From a virus, in the IMG/VR virus record IMGVR_UViG_3300031972_001195, positions 1 to 25,127 of that record: a DNA stretch of 25,127 nucleotides; one strand, given 5' to 3'. The notes under the pieces are model-generated. The model had not been told where the DNA came from and made no database searches. It worked only from the letters and a program-made list of their open reading frames with translations. Numbering within the stretch: the first letter of the stretch is position 1; each line of letters opens with the position of its first letter. Position numbers and translations under genes: made by a program. Below are positions 1-7,725 of this stretch, piece after piece.

Positions 1-1950
1 GGACACTTTAAGCAAACTTTCTCCTATTGCCAAAATGTTTCCTGCATCCATCCCTGCAAAGGTCGCAACCAGTTTTGACATTCCCAAAGCAGCGACGTAA
101 GCGCCTGCACCGACCATAAGCATAGCGACGCCAAATGCCAAGAACCCGGCAATTGCGGGCGCACCTGCGGTCGCCATTATATAGCCTAGGCCAGCAATTG
201 TAAGACCAAGCAGCACAATTGCAGCAACAGCACCGACGATCTGTGCACCATTTAAACCATTGAACGCCGCAACTAATGTCGACATCCCCCAAGCAGCCAA
301 ACCAATGCCTGCACCGACCATAAGTATTGCTCCTCCGAGTGCCAGGATCCCGCCAGCGCTTTTAGTCGCAGCTTTGCCTACAGAGTTTACGCCGGCGGCC
401 ATTTTCACGCCCGATTCTCCGGCGACTGCGGCAGCTGCTTTCATTTTAATGCCGAAGAAGAAGCCGGCAATGCCTGCTTTTGCAAAGGCTGCTACAATGC
501 CGGCGCCCACAACGGCAATTGCCAGTCCGGTCGCTCCCCACCCTTCTGTAAGATCAACAAGCAAATCAATCATCTTATTTATGCCTTCCACAATAGGTCC
601 AACTAAAATTGCCAAGTTGCCCATAAGAACCTTAAACTTATCCATTGCGGTTGAAGCATCTCTTGTCCTATCAGCTAATTCTTCTTGAGTCATCCCGGCA
701 TACATTAGTTGTGCGGCTGTTTCGTGCACTTCTTCACGAGTTGCTCCAAATAGTTGTGCTGCTTCTTCTAAAGAAATACCAAGAGCAGCTGAAACTTCTA
801 ATTTCTGGAATCGATCCATTTCGTCAAAAGTCATTGAAGACTGTTCCATTGCTCTTTGTAATAGTTCTATTCTTTCTTCTTCTGTGGCATTCAAAAGAGA
901 ATACGTATCAAGCAAGTTACCGCCTAAGACCATGTTTAGGCGTCCGGCTGCTTGTGATGAAGCCTCAAAGGTATCGTATTGGCCCACAATGTTATAAAGG
1001 CTCTGAACGGACATTCCGGTTGCTTTTGCAGCTGCTTGTAGTTCCAAGAAGACGTCAAGTGCGCTATCACCCATCTTTGCAAACAACTCGCCCATTCCGA
1101 CAAGGTCAGCCGACACTTGACTAAAAGGTATACCAAGAGCATCTGCTGCGCCGGCGACTTCTCTCATTGCCGTTTCTGTTTCAGCTAATGACATTCCTGC
1201 GACTTTTGTAAATGTCTGTGCCATACCTGCGGCGTCGCCACCAAGTTTCTCTATTTGCGCAGATAACTCTATAAAGCCTTGCTGTGAGCCTTCGGATAGT
1301 TCGGTGAATTCACTAAAGTTTGAGTAAAGGTCTCCCATTACCCCAACGGCTTCGGCTCCACTGATGCCCATAAGGCCCAAGGAATCTCTAGTCTTAAATG
1401 CTGCTGTTGCAAAGTCACGAGAAGCCCCTGTGCTCTGAACGAAAGAAGCACCGGCGCTATCAAGGGCAGAAACTGCGGCGAGAGTTCCCTTTCCTAGTCT
1501 GCTGAACCCTGTGAGAGTGCTGTCTAGCCCAACATCTAATGCATTACTTTGCTTTGAAGCTTCTTCCATCCCAGCCGCAAAAGCATTAAAAGCTTCCGTG
1601 AGGCCGCCAGCAGATTTGACAGCGTTGAGAAGTTTGCTGTCTAAACCAAAAATTGAATCGCCAAAGCTTTTGCCAAGGGCTGTTGCGGCTTCAAGAGTTT
1701 TATTTAGTTCTTCTTGGGCGCTCTTTATCGCTTCAAGCTTTGCAATAAAATTAGTTGCTGTTTTAATTCTTTCTAGATCAGAGTTATTAATAGCCTCTTG
1801 TAGCTCAAGTCTAGACTGCAAGAGGATCTTCTCTCCCCCATCTGCTTTTTGCAGCTGCTCCTTAAGATCAGCCAGCTTTTTAAGAGATACAGCTCTTTTC
1901 TCATTAAGCTCAATCGCTTCTCTGGTTAAATTGTTGTTCTCCTCAGTCAT
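1..1950 (-). CDS. Tail tape-measure-like protein, C-terminus beyond the window
   Basis: This frame is open for 650 codons from an ATG at 1950 to the left edge with no stop, so the gene is cut by the window. The start is supported by AAGG nine bases upstream and by its position just after the stop of the 112-aa gene. Residues 1-90 are charged and helical, as in a coiled coil. The middle is Ala/Gly/Ser/Met-rich helix (for example residues 200-440). From about residue 470 there are hydrophobic Gly/Ala segments typical of the membrane-active part of tape-measure proteins. A 68-residue unit is repeated: LMVGAG begins at about residues 543 and 611, each followed by an AA-GMS-LVA-F pattern. Its place after tube and chaperone-like genes fits a tape measure, which sets tail length and is threaded through the tube. 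The family call rests on context and composition, not on a specific motif. Confidence 0.75.
   Translation of the reverse strand, partial: MTEENNNLTREAIELNEKRAVSLKKLADLKEQLQKADGGEKILLQSRLELQEAINNSDLERIKTATNFIAKLEAIKSAQEELNKTLEAATALGKSFGDSIFGLDSKLLNAVKSAGGLTEAFNAFAAGMEEASKQSNALDVGLDSTLTGFSRLGKGTLAAVSALDSAGASFVQSTGASRDFATAAFKTRDSLGLMGISGAEAVGVMGDLYSNFSEFTELSEGSQQGFIELSAQIEKLGGDAAGMAQTFTKVAGMSLAETETAMREVAGAADALGIPFSQVSADLVGMGELFAKMGDSALDVFLELQAAAKATGMSVQSLYNIVGQYDTFEASSQAAGRLNMVLGGNLLDTYSLLNATEEERIELLQRAMEQSSMTFDEMDRFQKLEVSAALGISLEEAAQLFGATREEVHETAAQLMYAGMTQEELADRTRDASTAMDKFKVLMGNLAILVGPIVEGINKMIDLLVDLTEGWGATGLAIAVVGAGIVAAFAKAGIAGFFFGIKMKAAAAVAGESGVKMAAGVNSVGKAATKSAGGILALGGAILMVGAGIGLAAWGMSTLVAAFNGLNGAQIVGAVAAIVLLGLTIAGLGYIMATAGAPAIAGFLAFGVAMLMVGAGAYVAALGMSKLVATFAGMDAGNILAIGESLLKVS
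103..324 (-). repeat. Internal 68-codon repeat in the tape-measure-like gene
   Basis: An 18-base stretch (gcctgcaccgaccataag on the plus strand) occurs at 103-120 and again at 307-324, exactly 204 bases (68 codons) apart and in frame. The two protein units share a hydrophobic LMVGAG block followed by AA-GMS-LVA-F. This looks like an in-frame duplication of a hydrophobic helical segment. Further copies may lie beyond the left edge. Confidence 0.7.
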
Positions 1951-1961
1951 TCATAAATACC

Positions 1962-2300
1962 TTATTGGATCGGCCACTTCATCCCGGTTTCACGCTCAAA
2001 GTTTCTTATTGCTGTGTTTAATCTTGACTTAGAGGAAAAAGTCTTTGGGTTATTTAGGCCGTGTTTTTCAACAGCTTTCATGTATTGCTTCTCCCCTATG
2101 GCGGCATTGCGGAAAGAAGAAACTTGTGATGAGGTGCCTCTTATCTTACCAACCTGTGGAAATAACCTAAAGTAATCATCAAAACCCAAGAACTGCATTA
2201 GAGCCCTTTTAAGTTTCTCTCTTTGTCTTACGATTGGACCTTCATCTATTTTCGAAAAATCTAATATTAGCTCTTCGCTTGTTTCTTCTTGTTCAGACAT
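1962..2300 (-). CDS. Unknown 112-aa protein between tail chaperone and tape measure
   Basis: I do not recognise this protein. It has an acidic N-terminus (MSEQEETSEELILDFSKIDE), a central basic helix followed by a FLGFDDYFRLFP segment, and a basic C-terminal half ending in KWPIQ. No signal peptide, membrane segment or cysteine motif is visible. The start at 2300 is convincing because AGGAGG lies six bases upstream, one of the strongest ribosome binding sites in the window. The gene is the first after a terminator (2332-2360) and an ACTATTTA element (2320-2327), so it heads a unit with the tape-measure gene that starts 11 bases after its stop. The position suggests a role in tail assembly, possibly with the tape measure, but this is inferred from context only. 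Confidence 0.75.
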   Translation of the reverse strand: MSEQEETSEELILDFSKIDEGPIVRQREKLKRALMQFLGFDDYFRLFPQVGKIRGTSSQVSSFRNAAIGEKQYMKAVEKHGLNNPKTFSSKSRLNTAIRNFERETGMKWPIQ

Positions 2301-2319
2301 AATATTCCTCCTAACACAG

Positions 2320-2327
2320 TAAATAGT
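2320..2327 (-). promoter_or_regulatory. ACTATTTA element before the 112-aa gene
   Basis: The coding-strand 8-mer ACTATTTA lies 20 bases upstream of the ATG at 2300 and just downstream of the terminator at 2332-2360. It is one of seven identical intergenic copies. A terminator-then-element order is what a promoter restarting transcription would show. Promoter function is inferred. Confidence 0.5.
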
Positions 2328-2331
2328 TTAT

Positions 2332-2360
2332 AAAAGAAAACCCGCCATAAAGCGGGTTTT
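2332..2360 (-). terminator. Rho-independent terminator after the tail chaperone-like frame
   Basis: There is a perfect 9-bp inverted repeat (AAAACCCGC / GCGGGTTTT, plus 2337-2345 and 2352-2360) with a six-base loop. In the minus-strand reading it is followed by TTTTCTTTT. It starts directly after the stop of the frame that ends at 2362. Because the stem is A/T-flanked on both sides it could also stop plus-strand transcripts. Confidence 0.88.
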
Positions 2361-2361
2361 G

Positions 2362-2622
2362 TTATTTGTTGCTTTTTCTAGCTTTCTCCGTTGCTTCTTT
2401 TTCGTCTTCCTTTTGTTTAATCAATCTTTGAATAAACCATTTTCTAAGGCCGACTGGAATTGAATAAGATTCGAACAAAGAAAAGCCGCCATGGTATTTT
2501 AGGGCAAACAACTCTTCGTAGATTGCTTCTTGGTAACTAGATGTCAGGCCAAAGGAAGCGAAAGTTGATTGGTAGATCCATTTCAACCTCCGTATCGCAG
2601 GAAGGACAAGTAAAGTCGCCCT
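2362..2622 (-). CDS. Small tail-assembly-chaperone-like frame with no ATG (possible frameshift product)
   Basis: This frame is open from just after a TGA (2623-2625) to the TAA at 2362-2364 and contains no ATG. The only near-plausible initiator is TTG at 2586, but GGAGG abuts it with no spacer, which makes normal initiation unlikely. The translated part has a YEELFALKYHGGFSLFESY segment, then IPVGLRKWFIQRLIKQ and a charged tail, about 74 residues counted from the TTG. The YHGGFS...P...R.WF pattern is one I associate with small proteins next to gp26 in T4-like phages and with the second frame of tail assembly chaperones. It overlaps the end of the gp26-like gene in the +1 (equivalently -2) frame. 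It may be expressed only as a fusion through frameshifting, or from an unusual start. Coordinates give the whole open frame. Confidence 0.6.
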   Translation of the reverse strand, partial: RATLLVLPAIRRLKWIYQSTFASFGLTSSYQEAIYEELFALKYHGGFSLFESYSIPVGLRKWFIQRLIKQKEDEKEATEKARKSNK

Positions 2623-3385
2623 TCATCTCAACCCCTGGCTGAATGTCTTTCATTACCTGTTTGAGCTTTTTGGCGTCCCGAAGAGGCATGTTTTCTACAT
2701 AAGATCCAACTAAGTCCGGATTGTCATTTACAGAAACAATAACGAGCCTGTAAGTTTCTAGGCCGGCTGAAAAGTCAACGTTATGCTTTTTATATTTCTT
2801 TTCCTTGTCGGCTAAGGCTTTTTCGTCCTTGCCTGTTAGAAAGCGTATCTCAACTTTGGCTTTTGTCTTTGGTGCTGTAAAGGTAAATGTTCCTTTCCCT
2901 GTTGCCTCAATACCTTCGGATAAAGTTAGAGGCTTGTTGCGAACACATTCCTCCAAGTCAAAAGTTACTTCGGTTTTTTTCATACAAGAGCGGCAAACTG
3001 CCTCAACTGGGTATTCATCACCATAAGCAGATCTTCGTACTTGGGTCAAGATCGCATTCTTGTCTCCAATCAAAAGGTCGTCTAAGTCAAAGTCTTTTGT
3101 TACCATCAAAGAGCGTAAAAGCTTTTCAACAACAACGCCTTGCTTTAGGTATGATTGGTTTAGAAGAATGTCTTCCTCCTTAGCGGTCATTTGTCTTACT
3201 TCTATTGTTGGGTTCTTTCGAAGAGGATGACCCTCTGGATAGAACTCACCATTTGATGGAAGCTCAACAATGTCATTTGCGGCCACAAAAGAAAAATCAG
3301 CACCCTGCTGGGCCATTGCAGGTGCTGGTTCCGGGGATGTCTGGGGGACTTCGGGAGCCCCCAAACGGTCTTGGTTATTTCTCAT
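2537..3385 (-). CDS. T4 gp26-family baseplate hub/tail assembly protein
   Basis: This 282-aa protein has the signature of the T4 base plate family (T4 gp26-like). After a Pro/Ala-rich leader (residues 1-35) comes VELPSNGEFYPEG (40-52), then an EVRQMTAKEEDIL block (62-74) and a helical LLRSLMV region. Two CxxC pairs (C131/C134 and a CPSC near residue 260) suggest a small zinc ribbon inserted in or appended to the domain. The start at 3385 has AGGAG four bases upstream. It follows the tube gene by 27 bases and precedes the tape measure region, the usual position of tail assembly chaperones in contractile- and long-tailed phages. The 3' end overlaps a second open frame (2362-2622). The role in hub or tail assembly is from family knowledge; the exact function is not visible. 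Confidence 0.75.
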   Translation of the reverse strand: MRNNQDRLGAPEVPQTSPEPAPAMAQQGADFSFVAANDIVELPSNGEFYPEGHPLRKNPTIEVRQMTAKEEDILLNQSYLKQGVVVEKLLRSLMVTKDFDLDDLLIGDKNAILTQVRRSAYGDEYPVEAVCRSCMKKTEVTFDLEECVRNKPLTLSEGIEATGKGTFTFTAPKTKAKVEIRFLTGKDEKALADKEKKYKKHNVDFSAGLETYRLVIVSVNDNPDLVGSYVENMPLRDAKKLKQVMKDIQPGVEMKGDFTCPSCDTEVEMDLPINFRFLWPDI

Positions 3386-3412
3386 TATACTCCTATGAGG
3401 TTAATAAACTTT

Positions 3413-3961
3413 TTATGAGCCGCCGAAGCCAGTAATTGGGTCGGCGCCGTCAAGGAAGTTGAAAAAGTCGTAACGAAGTTCAACTTTAATTTCACTTAAA
3501 TCTTCATTATCGTAAGACAAAGACTGAGGGAATTCAATGTTTTTCACCCAAGCATTTTGAAGGGTAAACCCTATTTTATTTTTTTCACCATCCTCACCAG
3601 ACCCTAGCTGCTCAATCGTTACTTCTCCTAATGCCCCAACGGACCCTCTTTTGGTTAGTAATGATGTAGCGGCGGGCGTTTGGCCATCGGGAACCTTATA
3701 TCCTGAACTAACAAAGCTTTTAATAATTGTCTGTGAAGTCGATTCATTGATGGCGTCGACCACAGTAAAGGAAATAGTGTTGTATTCTATAGTTCCAGGA
3801 AAATAAAACCTGTGATTTAAGAAATGATGTGTTGCTTCGCCAACTGTTATCGTTGGAAGGTTAACTCCTTTCACTACCCAAGTATCTAGATTATTTACAC
3901 GAAGTAAAAACTTAAAATTACGACGGGGTTCGGTCTCTGTGCTGCTGCTCCAAAATGCCAT
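3413..3961 (-). CDS. 19: Tail tube protein, T4 gp19-like
   Basis: At 182 aa this is close to the usual length of T4-type tube subunits (T4 gp19 is 163 aa). The N-terminal FKFLLRVNNLDTWVVKGVNLP (residues 17-37) followed by a beta-rich HHFLNHRFYFPGTIEYN segment is characteristic of the gp19 family. The C-terminus has the typical ELRYDFFNF strand. It forms stacked hexameric rings inside the sheath through which DNA passes. The gene follows the sheath gene, the same sheath-then-tube order as T4 18-19, and starts with AAGGAG seven to eight bases upstream. Confidence 0.9.
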   Translation of the reverse strand: MAFWSSSTETEPRRNFKFLLRVNNLDTWVVKGVNLPTITVGEATHHFLNHRFYFPGTIEYNTISFTVVDAINESTSQTIIKSFVSSGYKVPDGQTPAATSLLTKRGSVGALGEVTIEQLGSGEDGEKNKIGFTLQNAWVKNIEFPQSLSYDNEDLSEIKVELRYDFFNFLDGADPITGFGGS

Positions 3962-3981
3962 TTATTATTTCTCCTTTATCT

Positions 3982-3989
3982 TAAATAGT
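3982..3989 (-). promoter_or_regulatory. ACTATTTA element before the tube gene
   Basis: An exact intergenic copy of the 8-mer fills the 29-base gap between sheath stop and tube start, leaving only the ribosome binding site after it. It may allow extra tube transcription independent of the sheath gene. Promoter function is inferred. Confidence 0.5.
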
Positions 3990-3990
3990 C

Positions 3991-6855
3991 TTAGCTATCA
4001 AAACTTGCGCCGGAGCGGAAAATTTCGAAGTCGATTGCAATAAACTCAACTGTCCTGGTCGGCTTGAGGAGCACTTTTGCATACAGTATGTTCCGATCAA
4101 TTAGATCAGGTGTTGTTGTTGTCTCATCAAGAATGAGTCTATAATCTTCTAAGCCAAACTTAGCCTTGACATCATTCAAGAGCGGCCGTGCCCTAAGAAG
4201 GAACTGAGCCCAAGTGTCACGAACATTCGGCTGGAATAAAGTTGTACTTGCGATTCTTGAAATTTCCTTCTTGAGGAAAATAAGAAGCCGACGAACATTG
4301 ACTCGGTCAAGCGCAGAAGCACTAGCCTGAAGTGTTTTCTGTCCGAAGATAACGATTCCTTCTTGTGGGAACTGCGCAATCGGGTTAACGTTTACGCCGT
4401 ATAAGTCGTCTCTCTCCTTTGAGGATAGTCGCTTAGAAACGCCAGTTGCTACAATACCGGTTGAGCCATCTGAGAGGCCGCCACGGTTAAAGCCAGCTGG
4501 TGCGAACCAAGGCTCCGCAACTCTTTCTGTGTAACCAAACGCTGACATTGCTGCCACTGTCGCAGGAACATACAACACAGTGTTTGATCCTCGGTCTCTT
4601 ATCTGAACTGCCGGGTAGTAAGCAGCGCCGTAAGAACTATCAAAACCTCGTGTCTTCATAGTACGTACAGCAGTGCTAGGATCAGGAAGTGCAGTTCTGT
4701 TTGTTCCTATATCGCCGGAAGTTAGCTCAAAACGAGGCTTGTAATCGTTTTCGATATCGATAATAGCCAACGTGTCGCTTCTTTCCTCGGCCATATCAAC
4801 CAAGTAGTCAGTTACAAGAGGATCGGACAAGCCCGGTGCGGCTACAACATTGTGCTCAACCACATCAGGGTCTCTAAGCATGTCGATTGCCTTACGAACT
4901 GAGTATAGCTCATATGAGTCTTGTTCAGATTGTCCGCTGATTAGTCGGTTTGCAAAAGGCTCTGGCTCTGTAATGTCCAAGCCGTCTGTTCCGCCAACTA
5001 GCGGCAGCGTGAATGAGTTTACACTAGCATCAAGAAGAGTATCGATACTCCCTGTTCCTCTGAATGAAGTTGCATCTGCTCGTGAGCCTGAAACATAAAC
5101 AGGGACTGTGGCTGAACCTGAAACATCATCTAATGAGAAGATGTAAGAGTATTCTAGGCCGGCGGCTAGCGTACCTCCTGAGCCGTAAGGATCCCCTATG
5201 TCTGAAGAGAGGCGCCTGGTATAATCACTATAGCCATTATCACGTCTGGCGAATGTGCCTTGTGTGCGTGCGCCGTAGAATGCGCTCTTCGGTGTTGAGA
5301 CGCCATAAGCGCCTGACTCACGAAGTGAAATCCGAGGGAATTCGATACTAGACGACATGGGGCCGCTGAAATTGAATCCGGAATATTGAGATCCGGTTGT
5401 AAGCGTTGCGCCGGCAAACATTGAGCCCGAAGGAATAGCCAAACCAGCGCCGGCGGTGCCTGTGACTGTTTGAGTCGCTGTTCTTATTGGCCCAAAGTAA
5501 CCAAACGGAAGAACTGCCGGGTTAGCGCTAGCGTTGTCGACTTCATCATTCATTTCCATACGAATGTATTTTGAAACGTTGGCGTATGTTCCATACTCTT
5601 CGTAGTATTTTTCAGTCGTGTTCCAGCTTACGTACCTGTCGCCAATTCGACGAGCAACATAGTCTGGTGATGCCGGATTTAGATTTAGGCCCGTGAATGA
5701 CTCTAGGAGGTTTAGGGCGTTATCTGTATCGCTAGCATCTCGCACAAAAACATCAAAAGTGCCGTAAGGGTCGACAGTTGGGTTGACCGCTGCTTTTACG
5801 TTTGCAATTGATATCTTGATGTTGCTGTTGTCCCAGTCTCCTCGAATATCAGTGGCGGCAAAGCGGAACAGCTTCTGCTGGGTTTCTGGCTGGTAGGATC
5901 CAGTTTCTTGAGTGAGGTCTTGTGCGAACACTAGGCCGCTCTTTGCCACGGCAGCTGCTGCTGCACGGTCTGAGAGGTCTTTGCTCAGCCCGGACATACC
6001 GGCAACGAAAGCAAAAGCGTTTTTCCCGGTACCACTAAGTGCAGTTGGGGCGCCAGACCCAGGAGAGCCACCACACACAATCTCTTGTAGTGAACTTTCG
6101 AAAGTTTCTCCTAGCCAATAGTTTAGTCTTGTGTCGGCAGCATAGAGATCTGAATTCGTATAGTGTGGGTTGGTATTGAATACCTTACGAATGTACTTTT
6201 CTGAGTTTGGATCAAAATTGAACGTGGCAGTAAGATGGGTCAGTGTGACGCCGTCGGTGTCATACCCCGATCCTGAGACAATTGCCGTAAATGTAAGGTC
6301 AAGTGCGTTAGAAGACTCATTCTGGACCAATGTACCAGCGGTATCAACCGGAGTAGTTTGGCCGTTCGTGGTGCTTATAAGCTGTATTGATGAATCTGCA
6401 TCTGTTAAGTAAAATACTGCGCCAAGTGAAGCAGTTGTTTGTATAGTAGCACCAGAAACAACATTGGCAACGAATACGCCAGTAGCTTCAGTGGCTGTCC
6501 AACCAGCTTCTCCGGATCCCACAGTAAATTCTGGATGTTGCTCTCCTGCTAACCGAACAAATGTTATTGGGTTATTGTTGCGAAGATAAGCTTCAGCGGC
6601 GAATGCTCCGTAAGTCGGGGCGGCAAAGTTTCCTTCACGCCACACATCTCCACCTTTACCTCCAGGCGACGGAGCGCCAAAGATTCTATAAAGGTCATCT
6701 GTTGACTCAAGTCGAACAGGGGTCATTGATGGTCCATACGGGGCACGACCAATTACTGCGGGGCCAATTGGGGGTGCCTCGGCCGGGATTCCTGAACGAT
6801 CAATCTCTGCTACTTGAACTCCAGGTGAAATAAATCTAAATTTGTCTGCGGGCAT
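3991..6855 (-). CDS. 18: Tail sheath protein, T4 gp18-like, enlarged
   Basis: The N-terminus (FISPGVQVAEIDRSGIPAEA) and the opening GPAVIGRAPYGP segment are standard for contractile sheath proteins. The C-terminal domain (about residue 840 to the end) has LIFLKKEISRIASTTLFQPN, a WAQFLLRARPLL block and a final RTVEFIAIDFEIF strand, matching the conserved inter-subunit region of gp18. At 954 aa it is about 300 aa longer than T4 gp18 (659 aa). The extra length lies in the Gly/Ser/Thr-rich middle, which in this family holds surface-exposed insertion domains. The ATG at 6855 has AAGGAG nine bases upstream. It sits between the gp15-like and tube genes. Confidence 0.93.
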   Translation of the reverse strand: MPADKFRFISPGVQVAEIDRSGIPAEAPPIGPAVIGRAPYGPSMTPVRLESTDDLYRIFGAPSPGGKGGDVWREGNFAAPTYGAFAAEAYLRNNNPITFVRLAGEQHPEFTVGSGEAGWTATEATGVFVANVVSGATIQTTASLGAVFYLTDADSSIQLISTTNGQTTPVDTAGTLVQNESSNALDLTFTAIVSGSGYDTDGVTLTHLTATFNFDPNSEKYIRKVFNTNPHYTNSDLYAADTRLNYWLGETFESSLQEIVCGGSPGSGAPTALSGTGKNAFAFVAGMSGLSKDLSDRAAAAAVAKSGLVFAQDLTQETGSYQPETQQKLFRFAATDIRGDWDNSNIKISIANVKAAVNPTVDPYGTFDVFVRDASDTDNALNLLESFTGLNLNPASPDYVARRIGDRYVSWNTTEKYYEEYGTYANVSKYIRMEMNDEVDNASANPAVLPFGYFGPIRTATQTVTGTAGAGLAIPSGSMFAGATLTTGSQYSGFNFSGPMSSSIEFPRISLRESGAYGVSTPKSAFYGARTQGTFARRDNGYSDYTRRLSSDIGDPYGSGGTLAAGLEYSYIFSLDDVSGSATVPVYVSGSRADATSFRGTGSIDTLLDASVNSFTLPLVGGTDGLDITEPEPFANRLISGQSEQDSYELYSVRKAIDMLRDPDVVEHNVVAAPGLSDPLVTDYLVDMAEERSDTLAIIDIENDYKPRFELTSGDIGTNRTALPDPSTAVRTMKTRGFDSSYGAAYYPAVQIRDRGSNTVLYVPATVAAMSAFGYTERVAEPWFAPAGFNRGGLSDGSTGIVATGVSKRLSSKERDDLYGVNVNPIAQFPQEGIVIFGQKTLQASASALDRVNVRRLLIFLKKEISRIASTTLFQPNVRDTWAQFLLRARPLLNDVKAKFGLEDYRLILDETTTTPDLIDRNILYAKVLLKPTRTVEFIAIDFEIFRSGASFDS

Positions 6856-6899
6856 TGTTTAAAACTCCTTAGTTGAATTATATAATTATAGTTCACTAC

Positions 6900-6907
6900 T
6901 AAATAGT
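6900..6907 (-). promoter_or_regulatory. ACTATTTA element before the sheath gene
   Basis: An exact copy of the 8-mer lies 45 bases upstream of the sheath ATG in a 72-base A/T-rich gap. The same gap also holds TATAATTATATAAT closer to the gene, which resembles a sigma-70 -10 box but has no clear -35. Promoter function is inferred. Confidence 0.5.
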
Positions 6908-6927
6908 TATTTCTTTTCTAAAAACAC

Positions 6928-7725
6928 CTACAAAGTTAAAATTGTTGTTTCTTTTGGGAATTTATACTCTACAATGCTTTCCCTGACTATTATTTTTGGC
7001 TTTTCTTCGTTGACATACTGGCCAAATAAATAAGCAATTAAATTTAAAGAGATTTTTGCTTCCAATTTTCTTTGTTCGTCGCCTAGGTTTGCTGAGTTAT
7101 CGGAAATGTTATAGTTTGAGTCTATAAACATTTCATATCGATGAAAGTTGTTTTCCACTACCTTATAGTTTATGTTTCCGGTTCGAACCATGAAAGGCTG
7201 AATCATTTCATTCATTTGCTGGGTATATAACGAGGTAAGGGTTACTTCATAAGTTGGGTTGATGTGTACCACTTGCGGTATACCAATAAAGTCATAAACA
7301 GTTTTTGTCTTTTTTCTTCTTTTGTTCTGCGTTGACTGCCCGGTTTGTTGTTTCGCAAGTGCGTTGGAGAAATCTGCTGTTTTATTTTGCATTATTCTTT
7401 TTGCGATTTGGATTGATGCTCCGTTTGAGTCGGCAGGAACGTTCCCTTGGAAGATTCCTTTTTTTGAAGGATCTTTTGATAAACCGGTTCTCGCAACAGT
7501 AATAATCGGAAAGTTTAGAATGTCATTTGTTCTTGGATCTTTCTTTGTATACCAAGCTCGTTCCGATCCTTGCCAAATAACCGGAACTTTCTTGAACCCT
7601 TTGTTTGTTCTTGTGCTAATGTTTAGATCTTCATTGACAAAGTTAAAAACAGCCTCGTCAATGTTTTCCAATGTTGAGGGTTCGAACGGGATGTGCACTA
7701 AAATTTCTGATCCGTTATTGTCCAT
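6928..7725 (-). CDS. 15: Tail terminator/sheath stabiliser, T4 gp15-like
   Basis: The 265-aa length matches T4 gp15 (272 aa). The layout also matches from memory: an N-terminal helix, a KVPVIWQGSERAW strand, an FPIITVARTGL segment, then a NPTYEVTLTSLYTQQMNEMI stretch leading to a Q-P-F region, and a late KLEAKISLNLIAYLFG segment. The loop around residue 130 is basic (NKRRKKTKT). gp15 caps the finished tail and joins it to the neck. The ATG overlaps the last 11 bases of the gp14-like gene, with AAGGA seven bases upstream, so translation is probably coupled. The identification rests on recalled alignment plus the gp13-gp14-gp15 order. Confidence 0.72.
   Translation of the reverse strand: MDNNGSEILVHIPFEPSTLENIDEAVFNFVNEDLNISTRTNKGFKKVPVIWQGSERAWYTKKDPRTNDILNFPIITVARTGLSKDPSKKGIFQGNVPADSNGASIQIAKRIMQNKTADFSNALAKQQTGQSTQNKRRKKTKTVYDFIGIPQVVHINPTYEVTLTSLYTQQMNEMIQPFMVRTGNINYKVVENNFHRYEMFIDSNYNISDNSANLGDEQRKLEAKISLNLIAYLFGQYVNEEKPKIIVRESIVEYKFPKETTILTL

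Noticed and set aside
1511-2032. 173-codon open frame on the plus strand
   Set aside because: It is antisense to the tape-measure-like gene, whose helical repeats and upstream context are convincing. Its low-complexity Ser/Leu content is typical of an antisense shadow.
2579-2591. Strong RBS (GGAGG, five-base spacing) before an ATG inside the gp26-like gene
   Set aside because: As a start it gives only 14 codons (MDLPINFRFLWPDI) in the gp26-like frame, so it is not a gene. The GGAGG is instead considered under the frameshift finding.
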